64,000 nt of DNA, from NCBI GenBank assembly GCA_900110015.1, contig FOCD01000005.1, positions 124,001-188,000 on the forward strand. Direction: 5' to 3'. The number at the start of each line of letters is the position of its first letter. Positions within the stretch are counted from its first letter, which is position 1. Of the stretch, positions 1 through 7,019 are shown piece after piece. The notes beneath the pieces were generated by a model. The model was not told where the DNA came from and made no database searches. It was given only the letters and a program-made list of their open reading frames with translations. The DNA comes from Terribacillus saccharophilus (GTDB lineage Bacteria > Bacillota > Bacilli > Bacillales > Amphibacillaceae). A program made the position numbers and the translations under genes.

Positions 1-125
1 ATGCCCACCGGTACAGCGACAAGGATGCCGAGCAAAACGGCAATCAATGATATATATAAATGCTCCCATGTTTTCAGGGCAAGTGTGCTGCCTTGTTCCT
101 GGAAGAATTGAATCAATGTATCCAT
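1..125 (-). CDS. opuCB: OpuCB/OpuBB-like compatible-solute ABC permease (N-terminal fragment)
   Basis: This is the first 41 codons of a gene running leftwards off the window. The protein starts [18 protein letters not shown] and then enters a hydrophobic segment ([18 protein letters not shown]) typical of the first membrane helix of OpuC/OpuB-type glycine betaine/carnitine/choline permeases. A GGAGG-like ribosome site sits just upstream, in the 18-bp gap after the opuCA stop, so the two are almost certainly co-transcribed. The identity rests on this short N-terminus plus the OpuCA-like neighbour; which of the OpuB and OpuC paralogues it is cannot be decided here. Confidence 0.75.
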   Translation of the reverse strand, partial: MDTLIQFFQEQGSTLALKTWEHLYISLIAVLLGILVAVPVG

Positions 126-143
126 GTGAATTGGACCTCCTTC

Positions 144-1274
144 TTAATTGTCATCCTCATCACCCCAAATAGAATCATAAACAAGGTCTGCGAGTGTTGC
201 TCTCGTAACGATACCTTTGAGTTTGTTTTGATCATCTACGACAGGTACATATTTAGTATGTCTTCGCAGCATTTTCTGGATTGTGTCACGTATGAGGCTG
301 TCTTCTTTCACCTTGTAAAGTTCTGTTTCATAGATTTCACCAACGAGTGTTGATTTCTTCCTATTCTCTTCTATGTCCTCTACGTCGATGTATCCTTCAA
401 GTGTTTGGTCATCCCCGATTACAAGTAAGGAATCCACTCGTTTTTCCTTCATGCGCTGAATCGCTGTCGATAATGTCTCTTCTTTATGAACTGTAGCTGG
501 TATCTTGTTCATGATCTGACCGACTGTCGTAACATCTGGTTTTGTCTGGATAAGTCGTTCTTTTCCGATGAAGGATTCTACGAATTCGTTAGCTGGATTG
601 CGCAGGATCTCATCTGGCGTATCCACTTGAACGATTTCTCCATCCTTCATGATGACAATACGGTCTGCGAGTTTGATAGCTTCGTCCATGTCGTGGGTAA
701 CGAAAACAATCGTCTTCCCTAATCTTTTTTGAAGATCTTTGAACTCTTCTTGTAAGCCATCTCTCGTAATAGGATCTAATGCACCGAAGGGTTCATCCAT
801 CAGAATGAGAGGAGGATTGGATGCCAAAGCTCGTAGTACACCAATCCGCTGCTGCTGACCGCCACTTAGCTCCTGCGGATAACGATCAAGATATTCCTCA
901 GGCAAATTGACCAATTTAATCAGCTCTACAGCTCGCTCACGTCGCTTTTCCTTGGACCATTGCAACAGTTTCGGGACGAGTGTGATATTTTCACTGATTG
1001 TCATATGCGGGAAAAGCCCGATTTGTTGGATGACATAGCCAATTTCTCTGCGCATCTGAACTCGGTTCTGCTTCATAATATCCTTGCCATCAATCAAAAT
1101 TCTTCCTTCTGATGGTTCAATAAGACGATTGACCATTTTCATACTTGTTGTTTTACCGCAGCCACTTGGACCGATAAAGCAAATGAATTCGCCTTTCTCG
1201 ATCTGCAAGTTTAGGTTGTTCACAGCCTTCTTGCTGCCACTGTAGATTTTCGTAACATTCTCGAACGTCAGCAC
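144..1274 (-). CDS. opuCA: OpuCA-like ABC transporter ATPase with CBS pair (glycine betaine/carnitine/choline uptake)
   Basis: A 376-aa ATP-binding subunit of an osmoprotectant importer. The ABC domain shows Walker A (GPSGCGKTT, about residues 35-43), the signature LSGGQQQR (about 135-142), Walker B with LILMDEPFGALD (about 155-166) and the H-loop VTHD. Residues about 250-370 form two CBS motifs, the regulatory module that sets OpuCA/OpuBA/OpuAA-type ATPases apart and is thought to sense ionic strength or nucleotides. The start is GTG with AGGAGG eight bases upstream. It lies 16 bp after a TetR-type regulator and just before the permease, giving the order regulator-opuCA-opuCB. Known OpuC operons in Bacillus are often next to a GbsR-type rather than a TetR-type regulator, so the regulator here is somewhat different. 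Confidence 0.88.
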   Translation of the reverse strand: MLTFENVTKIYSGSKKAVNNLNLQIEKGEFICFIGPSGCGKTTSMKMVNRLIEPSEGRILIDGKDIMKQNRVQMRREIGYVIQQIGLFPHMTISENITLVPKLLQWSKEKRRERAVELIKLVNLPEEYLDRYPQELSGGQQQRIGVLRALASNPPLILMDEPFGALDPITRDGLQEEFKDLQKRLGKTIVFVTHDMDEAIKLADRIVIMKDGEIVQVDTPDEILRNPANEFVESFIGKERLIQTKPDVTTVGQIMNKIPATVHKEETLSTAIQRMKEKRVDSLLVIGDDQTLEGYIDVEDIEENRKKSTLVGEIYETELYKVKEDSLIRDTIQKMLRRHTKYVPVVDDQNKLKGIVTRATLADLVYDSIWGDEDDN

Positions 1275-1290
1275 AAAAATAACCTCCTAT

Positions 1291-1974
1291 TTAAGGTGCA
1301 AATTTATTGTCTGTGAAATCGAATGATGTTTCATTACGGACAATTTCCGTAATATATCGCATCGTTTTCTGCATCGCAATTTCAGGATCATAAGTCCTGC
1401 GATGGTTCAGCACATTGTTGAACATCCCTTGCCAGATGAGGATAGTCAGTTCGTTTATCGCATCTACATTCCTCTCGCTGATTTCACCAGCTTCCAATGC
1501 CAGCTCTAGTGCAGAACGGCCGCGCTTGGACATATTGCGTTCCAGTAATGTCGGCTGTAGCTCCTCTGGAATGTTAATTAAGTCCCTGGGAAACTTCGCG
1601 TAATATCGCTCCAGCATATTTTCCGGACTATCACCTAGGTCCATGATAAAAATCGCATGGAATAGCTTTGGATGACGGAAGGAATACGTGCAAAAGCATT
1701 CCCAGGCCAGCAAATACTTTTCTAACGGTTTATCGGAACGGTTCATATAGACGACGACTTCGTCGGTGTAATCTTTAAGGAATGTCATGGATGCAAAGAA
1801 GACGAGATGAGATAGATCAGAAAAGTAATTGTATATCGTGGCACTGTTGTAGCCCGCACGATCCGCTACTTTACGGATTGTTACTTTTTCTAATCCCTCT
1901 TCGCGAATAATATCCGCTGTCGCTTCCACGAAATATTTCCACATCCGGCTTTTTTGGATTTCCTTTTTGTTCAT
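1291..1974 (-). CDS. TetR/AcrR family transcriptional regulator, first gene of the opuC operon
   Basis: A 227-aa protein with an N-terminal TetR helix-turn-helix (about residues 12-55: VTIRKVADRAGYNSATIYNYF) followed by a helical ligand-binding domain without a recognisable specific signature. It is the promoter-proximal gene of the opuCA-opuCB operon, which suggests autoregulation and control of osmolyte uptake; this is inference from position. The gap upstream, shared with the divergent hydrolase gene, holds a paired AT-rich inverted repeat suited to a TetR dimer. The ATG is preceded by AAAGGAG at normal spacing. Confidence 0.85.
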   Translation of the reverse strand: MNKKEIQKSRMWKYFVEATADIIREEGLEKVTIRKVADRAGYNSATIYNYFSDLSHLVFFASMTFLKDYTDEVVVYMNRSDKPLEKYLLAWECFCTYSFRHPKLFHAIFIMDLGDSPENMLERYYAKFPRDLINIPEELQPTLLERNMSKRGRSALELALEAGEISERNVDAINELTILIWQGMFNNVLNHRRTYDPEIAMQKTMRYITEIVRNETSFDFTDNKFAP

Positions 1975-2048
1975 AGTGCTTTTTTCTCCTTTACATACGC
2001 GTTCGTGCTCGCCTCCCTATGGTTGTTAAGTCGTAATCGCGTATGTTA

Positions 2049-2083
2049 TTATAATCTCGATTAAAAAATAATCATGATTATAA
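2049..2083. promoter_or_regulatory. Paired palindromic operator between TetR gene and CocE hydrolase gene
   Basis: Perfect 8-bp arms TTATAATC (2049-2056) and GATTATAA (2076-2083) enclose two tandem 12-bp elements, TAATCTCGATTA (2052-2063) and the perfect palindrome TAATCATGATTA (2069-2080), spaced 17 bp apart. The left element overlaps a minus-strand TATAAT (2048-2053) that could be the -10 of the regulator promoter. This is the expected layout for an autoregulating TetR protein; binding is inferred. Confidence 0.55.
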
Positions 2084-2135
2084 AGTATAGCATAGAAGCT
2101 TAACAATGCAAATTTACCTAGGAGGGAAGATAGAG

Positions 2136-4196
2136 ATGGTATTCAATGTACGTGATACTCAACTGCAAATTAAGACGACTTATCCGCATCAGGTAAAAGA
2201 AATACCCCATGTTTGGATTCCAATGAGAGATGGTGTGAGATTATCGGCGAGAATCTGGCTTCCTGAAGATGCAGAAGAAACACCGGTACCAGGTATATTG
2301 GAATATATCCCGTATCGAAAAGATGATTTTACTGCTTTGCGTGATAGCATCCGCCATCCTTACTTTGCAGGTCATGGATATGCCAGTGTACGTGTGGACA
2401 TCCGCGGAAGCGGAGATTCAGAAGGTATTCTTTATGATGAGTATTTGCCGCAAGAGCAAGATGATGCTGAAGATGTTCTGAAATGGATAGCTGAACAGCC
2501 ATGGTCAACGGGCAAAGTAGGTATGATCGGGAAATCATGGGGAGGATTCAATGGACTGCAGGTAGCTGCCAGAAGACCTCCAGAGCTGCAAGCGGTTATT
2601 ACACTTTGTTCGACCGATGATCGTTATGCAGATGATGTCCATTATAAAGGCGGGGCACTGCTCGCATCGGATATGCTTTGGTGGGCGTCAACGATGTTTG
2701 CGTATAATGCAAGACCTGCTGATCCCGAGATCGTTGGGGAAAAGTGGCGGGAGGACTGGATTCGCCGCATGGAAGAGACACCGCCATTTGCAGAAGAATG
2801 GGTCCGGCACCAGCGACGGGATGCATATTGGAAACATGGTTCCGTAAATGAGGATTATCAGGATATAGAAGTACCTGTATTTGCTGTTGGAGGATGGGCA
2901 GACGGTTATACAAATGCTATTCCTCGGCTTTTGGAAGGTTTAAAATCACCGAAAAAAGGGCTGATTGGACCTTGGGCGCATGAATATCCGGAGGTTGCCA
3001 TACCAGGGCCATCAATCGGATTCTTACAAGAATGCTTGCGTTGGTGGGATCACTGGCTGAAAGGGAAAGATACAGGCATTATGAAAGAGCCGATGCTTCG
3101 AGCCTGGATGCAGGAAAGTGTACCTCCGCAAGTCGAATATGAAGAGAGACCAGGCAGATGGATAGCAGAAACACAATGGCCCTCACCAGTTATCAAGCAG
3201 AAGCAACTGTACTTGTTCAATCAAGAACTAGGGGAAGAAGCTAGAAGCGGGTTGCCTATAAATGTTTCAAGCATGCAGCAGCATGGACTTTATGCGGGCG
3301 TGTTTTGTCCATTTGGACAGCCAGGGGATATGCCATCGGATCAACGCTTAGAAAATGGATTTTCTACGGTATTCACCAGTGCACCATTAGAAGAAAGAAT
3401 GGAAATCCTCGGGGCTCCGAAACTGCATGTAGAGATAGCAAGTGACCAGGAGCAGGCGCTGTTGGCAGTTCGATTAAATGATGTTGCCCCTGATGGAAGT
3501 GTTACCCGTGTAACATGGGGAATGCTCAATTTAACGCACCGGAACAGTCACGAATTTCCGGAAAAGTTAACACCAGGAGAGAAGATACAAGTAACCGTAC
3601 AGCTCAATGATATTGCACATGCTATTCCTGCGGGGCACAGCTGGCAAGTAGCCGTTGCACCGACATATTGGCCGCATGCTTGGCCTTCCCCGAAAGAAGC
3701 AACCCTTACCATCTATCCTGGTGAAAAGACAAAACTGATACTGCCAACCAGGAAAGTACAATCTATCGATGATCAGCTGCCAGCATTCCAGCAGCCTGAA
3801 ACAGCGCCGGTGTTGAAGAGGGAAGTATTGCGACCTGAAAGTCGAAAGCGGCAGATACAGTACGACATGGTGGAGAAAACATGGATTCTGGATGATTATT
3901 CAGATGAAGGTGCGCGTAAACTTGCGGATAAACTTGCGGATAACGGAATGGAATATGGCAGTACAAACCGCAACGTTTATACAATTAAAGAAGGAGATCC
4001 GCTTTCTGCTAGTGTCCAATGTGATTGGACAATGGATATAGGGCGCGATGATTGGCAGACGCATTTGGATTTGTCCTGTCATATGTGGTGTGATGAGAAG
4101 TACTTTTATCTGAAGCATAAACTTAACGCCTTTGAGGGAGAAAAAGAAGTATTTACAAAGGAATGGAATGAAAAAATTACTAGAGATTTTATGTAA
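2136..4196 (+). CDS. CocE/NonD family (X-Pro dipeptidyl-peptidase S15-like) alpha/beta hydrolase
   Basis: A 686-aa predicted hydrolase. The N-terminal alpha/beta domain carries the nucleophile elbow GKSWGG (Ser about 134), an acid candidate in GGWADGYTN and a His in GPWAHEYP, the triad pattern of CocE/S15 acylases. It is followed by the jelly-roll domain typical of PepX/CocE proteins (about residues 370-570) and a further C-terminal segment of about 110 residues seen in long CocE/NonD hydrolases. Natural substrates are unknown and could be esters or N-acyl amides. An in-frame ATG lies 30 bp upstream (2106), but AGGAGG directly precedes the ATG at 2136, so I place the start there. No signal peptide is visible. 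Confidence 0.85.
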   Translation: MVFNVRDTQLQIKTTYPHQVKEIPHVWIPMRDGVRLSARIWLPEDAEETPVPGILEYIPYRKDDFTALRDSIRHPYFAGHGYASVRVDIRGSGDSEGILYDEYLPQEQDDAEDVLKWIAEQPWSTGKVGMIGKSWGGFNGLQVAARRPPELQAVITLCSTDDRYADDVHYKGGALLASDMLWWASTMFAYNARPADPEIVGEKWREDWIRRMEETPPFAEEWVRHQRRDAYWKHGSVNEDYQDIEVPVFAVGGWADGYTNAIPRLLEGLKSPKKGLIGPWAHEYPEVAIPGPSIGFLQECLRWWDHWLKGKDTGIMKEPMLRAWMQESVPPQVEYEERPGRWIAETQWPSPVIKQKQLYLFNQELGEEARSGLPINVSSMQQHGLYAGVFCPFGQPGDMPSDQRLENGFSTVFTSAPLEERMEILGAPKLHVEIASDQEQALLAVRLNDVAPDGSVTRVTWGMLNLTHRNSHEFPEKLTPGEKIQVTVQLNDIAHAIPAGHSWQVAVAPTYWPHAWPSPKEATLTIYPGEKTKLILPTRKVQSIDDQLPAFQQPETAPVLKREVLRPESRKRQIQYDMVEKTWILDDYSDEGARKLADKLADNGMEYGSTNRNVYTIKEGDPLSASVQCDWTMDIGRDDWQTHLDLSCHMWCDEKYFYLKHKLNAFEGEKEVFTKEWNEKITRDFM

Positions 4197-4201
4197 GAAT
4201 A

Positions 4202-4236
4202 AAAGCAGGCATCCTCAGGATGCCTGCTTTATTTTT
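4202..4236. terminator. Bidirectional intrinsic terminator between CocE hydrolase and DUF975 gene
   Basis: A perfect 14-bp inverted repeat (AAAGCAGGCATCCT, 4202-4215, and its complement, 4217-4230) followed by TATTTTTAG. It serves the convergent genes. The last codons and stop of the minus-strand gene lie inside the right arm. Confidence 0.9.
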
Positions 4237-4865
4237 AGTTCATAGAAACTGGCCATAGTTGTCCGGAAGTATGGTTCCAGCCAAAATGCACCGATGCCTA
4301 AAGTTAATATTGTTAATAAGGCCCATCCGATAAAGCTGAGCTGTAGCAAGAATAACCTGCCCTTATTGCCGCGCATTTTTTCTTTACTTTCCCGAATAGC
4401 TTCGAAAATAGAATAATGTGGATTCTCCCGCAAGATGTAAAGCGTCTGGGAATAACTTAAATATTTGATGATACCAGGTACAATCAATAACAAGGTCCAA
4501 AAAGTCAGCAAGACAGTCAAAATTAAACCTGTCAGCATGTACCGCCAGAAACGTCTGAAAGGTGTAAAGATGAAACTGAACGAAGGTCGATCTCCTTGAA
4601 CAAAGCTTTGAAATAGCCAAGTTGTTCCTACAAAAAGTGGCATAAGCAACACATAATCCAGAAGAGTATCTCGTACAAAACTGAGCGACTCATTCTTTAC
4701 GGTGATTTCTTCTCCAATTACAGTAGAAAAGCCAAACCAAGAGTCTGTTATTATCTTTATGATAAATGAAATGACGGAGAAGAGGAGGACTGCAAGTACA
4801 CCTTTTCCCCAATTGCCGCTAAGACTGTCTAGTGCATCCTGTTTTAGAGTACGATTATCAATCAC
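4215..4865 (-). CDS. DUF975-family integral membrane protein
   Basis: About 216 aa. From the N-terminus: a short basic segment LKQDALDSLSGNWG typical of DUF975, then about five to six hydrophobic helices (AVLLFSVISFIIKII, YVLLMPLFVGTTWLF, YMLTGLILTVLLTFWTLLLIVPGII, LQLSFIGWALLTILTLGIGAF). The conserved motif around IVPGIIKYLSYSQTLYIL, followed by A-x-x-x-S-x-x-x-M-x-G-x-K, matches DUF975. Function is unknown. An upstream ATG at 4925 would add 20 residues but has no ribosome site; the GTG at 4865 has GGGGGA seven bases upstream, so I prefer it. The gene is divergent from padR, and the operators between them may control both. Confidence 0.75.
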   Translation of the reverse strand: MIDNRTLKQDALDSLSGNWGKGVLAVLLFSVISFIIKIITDSWFGFSTVIGEEITVKNESLSFVRDTLLDYVLLMPLFVGTTWLFQSFVQGDRPSFSFIFTPFRRFWRYMLTGLILTVLLTFWTLLLIVPGIIKYLSYSQTLYILRENPHYSIFEAIRESKEKMRGNKGRLFLLQLSFIGWALLTILTLGIGAFWLEPYFRTTMASFYELKIKQAS

Positions 4866-4977
4866 ATATTTGTCCCCCAGCGTTTTTTCTAATGTATATG
4901 TCTCGTGCTGCATTGAGCATACCATACATTAATGGAAAAGTATGGTTGTTATTTTGAGGAGTACATGTTAAAGTGTA

Positions 4978-5000
4978 ACTATCTTGCAAAACAAAGTAGT
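4978..5000. promoter_or_regulatory. PadR-type operator, distal copy
   Basis: A 23-bp interrupted palindrome of form ACTA-N15-TAGT with a TTGC/ACAA core. It is a near copy of the element at 5020-5042, exactly 42 bp away (about four helical turns). It sits between DUF975 and padR. Confidence 0.55.
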
Positions 5001-5019
5001 GGGGTTCTTTTTTTGTCCA

Positions 5020-5042
5020 ACTATCTTGTAAAACAATATAGT
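5020..5042. promoter_or_regulatory. PadR-type operator, proximal copy
   Basis: An interrupted palindrome ACTAT-n-TTGT-nnn-ACAA-n-ATAGT ending four bases before the padR ribosome site. PadR-family proteins commonly autoregulate through such TTGT/ACAA dyads, so the site is probably the padR autoregulatory operator. Confidence 0.6.
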
Positions 5043-5059
5043 TGAGGAGGAAGTCAACT

Positions 5060-5389
5060 TTGTCAACCAGCCAATTATTAAAAGGCATCCTGGAGGGTTG
5101 TCTGCTTGCCATCATTGCTGAGCGTGAAACGTACGGTTATGAGATGGTAGAAAAACTAGCTTCATATGGCTTTACCATGGTTAGTGAGGGCAGTATTTAT
5201 CCGCTATTGCTCCGCATGAAGAAAGAAGGTCTTGTCTCGACGACGAGTAAAGTACTGCCATCAGGCGGACCAAAGCGGAAGTATTATCAGTTAACCACAG
5301 AAGGTCAAGCAGAATTAGAAGGTTTTAAAGAAAGGTGGGCGGCAGTCTCGTCCAGTGTAGATAATATTCTGAGGAGGCATCAATCGTGA
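5060..5389 (+). CDS. PadR family transcriptional regulator
   Basis: A 109-aa winged-helix protein with the PadR core: LLKGILEGCLLAIIAERETYGYEMVEKL, then GSIYPLLLRMKKEGLV, PSGGPKRKYYQLTTEGQAEL, and a short C-terminal dimerisation helix. The start is TTG at 5060 with GGAGG nine bases upstream; an earlier in-frame TTG at 5042 overlaps that ribosome site and is unlikely. It overlaps the following membrane-protein gene by 4 bp. PadR plus HAAS-membrane-protein pairs are common in Firmicutes; the ligand is unknown. Confidence 0.9.
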   Translation: MSTSQLLKGILEGCLLAIIAERETYGYEMVEKLASYGFTMVSEGSIYPLLLRMKKEGLVSTTSKVLPSGGPKRKYYQLTTEGQAELEGFKERWAAVSSSVDNILRRHQS

Positions 5390-6135
5390 CATTATCTAAA
5401 GAAAGTCAGACGTTTCTTGATAACTTGCGGATTTATTTATTTGCCAGCAGCAGGAAGGAAGCAGAAGTAATTGAGATAATGGAAGAACTGGAGGACCACT
5501 TGTATGAAGCAGAGCAAGATGGCAAAAGTGTCGAGCATATCATTGGTAAGTCACCAAAAGCATACATGAAGGAAATCGAAGTAGAAGTAGAAAAGGATAG
5601 TCGGTTTTGGCTTATATTTGTTCCGCTAATCATGTTGAATGGCTTTGCGTATCTTATCATGAATAAAGCAATAGCAGATGATCGGAGTTATTCCTTGTTG
5701 GCTCTAATTGGAAGTCCCGCCGTATTTGTGATCACAATACTATTACTGTTTAGTTTATATCGGTTCATAGCGGCAAATAAGGTATCCAAGAAAGTGACAT
5801 TATTTCTATATTTGCTAATGGGAACAGTGCCTACTGCAATGTTCATTGGAATACTATTAACAGATCTTTTTATAGAGACACCAGCGATAACAATCAGTCC
5901 GCTCATGAATACAGTTGTAATCATTGCTGCTTGCCTCATTTTTATTGCTGCAGCATTATACTGGAAAGCGTGGATTTCTGTCGTAGTACCGGCAGTTCTC
6001 TATATTCCTCAGATAATTTTGCGATACACTAATATAAATGAGGAAAGTAAGTTTTTCATTTTAATGTCGATCTTTATTATTCTGTCTCTTTCGATGACGA
6101 TATGGTACTTTACACAAAATAAAAAAGAAGATTAA
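5386..6135 (+). CDS. HAAS-domain membrane protein partnered with PadR
   Basis: A 249-aa protein. The N-terminal 60 residues (FLDNLRIYLFASSRKEAEV, then EIMEELEDHLYEAEQDG and GKSPKAYMKEI) form the helical HAAS/DUF1700-like domain found next to PadR regulators. About six hydrophobic helices follow (about residues 75-245). The start is GTG at 5386, overlapping the padR TGA, with GGAGG at 5373-5377. The tight coupling suggests PadR controls this protein. Its biochemical role is not known; a part in membrane signalling is family-level speculation. Confidence 0.75.
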   Translation: MTLSKESQTFLDNLRIYLFASSRKEAEVIEIMEELEDHLYEAEQDGKSVEHIIGKSPKAYMKEIEVEVEKDSRFWLIFVPLIMLNGFAYLIMNKAIADDRSYSLLALIGSPAVFVITILLLFSLYRFIAANKVSKKVTLFLYLLMGTVPTAMFIGILLTDLFIETPAITISPLMNTVVIIAACLIFIAAALYWKAWISVVVPAVLYIPQIILRYTNINEESKFFILMSIFIILSLSMTIWYFTQNKKED

Positions 6136-6160
6136 CGCATGCTGTGGCATGCGTTTTTTT
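6134..6160 (+). terminator. Intrinsic terminator after PadR-HAAS pair
   Basis: AACGCATGC-tgtg-GCATGCGTT followed by seven T residues in total. Confidence 0.9.
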
Positions 6161-6201
6161 ATTGACTGGAAAATGATTTGCATGTAATATATACCTAACA
6201 A

Positions 6202-6221
6202 ATGCAATGTATATATTGCAT
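6202..6221. promoter_or_regulatory. Probable XRE operator upstream of the small regulator gene
   Basis: Arms ATGCAAT (6202-6208) and ATTGCAT (6215-6221) with a TATA-like centre end just before the ribosome site of the XRE gene. A further half-like TTGCAT lies at about 6178. The position fits autorepression; this is inferred. Confidence 0.5.
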
Positions 6222-6236
6222 AGGAGAATTTTATTT

Positions 6237-6431
6237 ATGAAAAACAAAGTGAAGTTTACAAGAATGGAACAGAAAATGACGCAGGAGCAACTGGCCAGGC
6301 AAGTGAAGGTCACCAGGCAGACTATCGGTTTGATCGAAAAAGGAGAGTACAATCCCACGCTTCAGCTTTGCGTTGCAATAGCAAAGGCGTTAGGGAAGAC
6401 ATTGGATGAATTATTCTGGGAGGTAGACTGA
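6237..6431 (+). CDS. Small XRE/Cro-family helix-turn-helix regulator
   Basis: A 64-aa single-domain HTH_3 protein: [20 protein letters not shown], then [20 protein letters not shown] and KTLDELFWE, the YgzD/YozG-like group. AGGAG at 6222-6226 fixes the start at ATG 6237 rather than the in-frame ATG at 6207. The next gene begins directly after the stop, so the two form a regulator plus membrane-protein unit. Target genes are not known; autoregulation through the adjacent palindrome is likely. Confidence 0.88.
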   Translation: MKNKVKFTRMEQKMTQEQLARQVKVTRQTIGLIEKGEYNPTLQLCVAIAKALGKTLDELFWEVD

Positions 6432-6899
6432 ATGGAGAAAACATGGATTCGTTTTTTGCTGCCGGATGATGAATATAAGCGGAGGAATATGCTTGTTTAT
6501 TTTGCTGAAGCGGCTATTCTGCAGCTGATAGCTATAATTGTGTTGCTTGTTACTTCTCGTTTTAAGCCTTCCCTTATAGATAGTGAGATTGCATTGTTGT
6601 GTTTGCTCTTCGGGACAATAGCTTACATCTGGATTCGTTACATACTGTCTGGTATGGAGTTTGCTGAAATCATGACAGAAAAAGCTTATCGACGAGAGAG
6701 GAAAGTAATTGTAATTAAATCAACTTCATTTCTCCTTATTATGTGTGTAAGCATGTTGTCATTCTATGCATTTGGCACGATGGCAGTCCCACTAATAGAA
6801 GGTATAATCGTAACCTTCATTGCAGCATTACTGCTATTCTTAACTAATTATGTATCACTAAAAAGGTCCTACCAGAAAAACCGAGAGCTGATCGACTGA
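6432..6899 (+). CDS. Four-helix membrane protein partnered with small XRE regulator
   Basis: A 155-aa hypothetical protein with four hydrophobic segments (AAILQLIAIIVLLV, IALLCLLFGTIAYIWIRYIL, STSFLLIMCVSMLSFYAF, IEGIIVTFIAALLLFLTNYV) and a basic cytoplasmic loop (EKAYRRERKVIVIK). Its ATG follows the XRE stop without a gap, so translational coupling is likely. XRE plus small membrane protein pairs recur in Bacilli with no established function. I do not recognise a named family with certainty. Confidence 0.7.
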   Translation: MEKTWIRFLLPDDEYKRRNMLVYFAEAAILQLIAIIVLLVTSRFKPSLIDSEIALLCLLFGTIAYIWIRYILSGMEFAEIMTEKAYRRERKVIVIKSTSFLLIMCVSMLSFYAFGTMAVPLIEGIIVTFIAALLLFLTNYVSLKRSYQKNRELID

Positions 6900-6918
6900 C
6901 CAGATCATTTACCTGTCT

Positions 6919-6946
6919 AAGCACTGCATCCTGCAGTGCTTTTTTC
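6919..6946 (+). terminator. Intrinsic terminator after XRE-membrane protein pair
   Basis: AAGCACTGCA-tcc-TGCAGTGCTT followed by TTTT. Confidence 0.9.
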
Positions 6947-7019
6947 GTGTTTTTTGGGTAGAGAAAGGAATTTGTTTTTGCTGAAGGGAAACAGTAGACA
7001 AGACAAAGGAGGAGTACGG

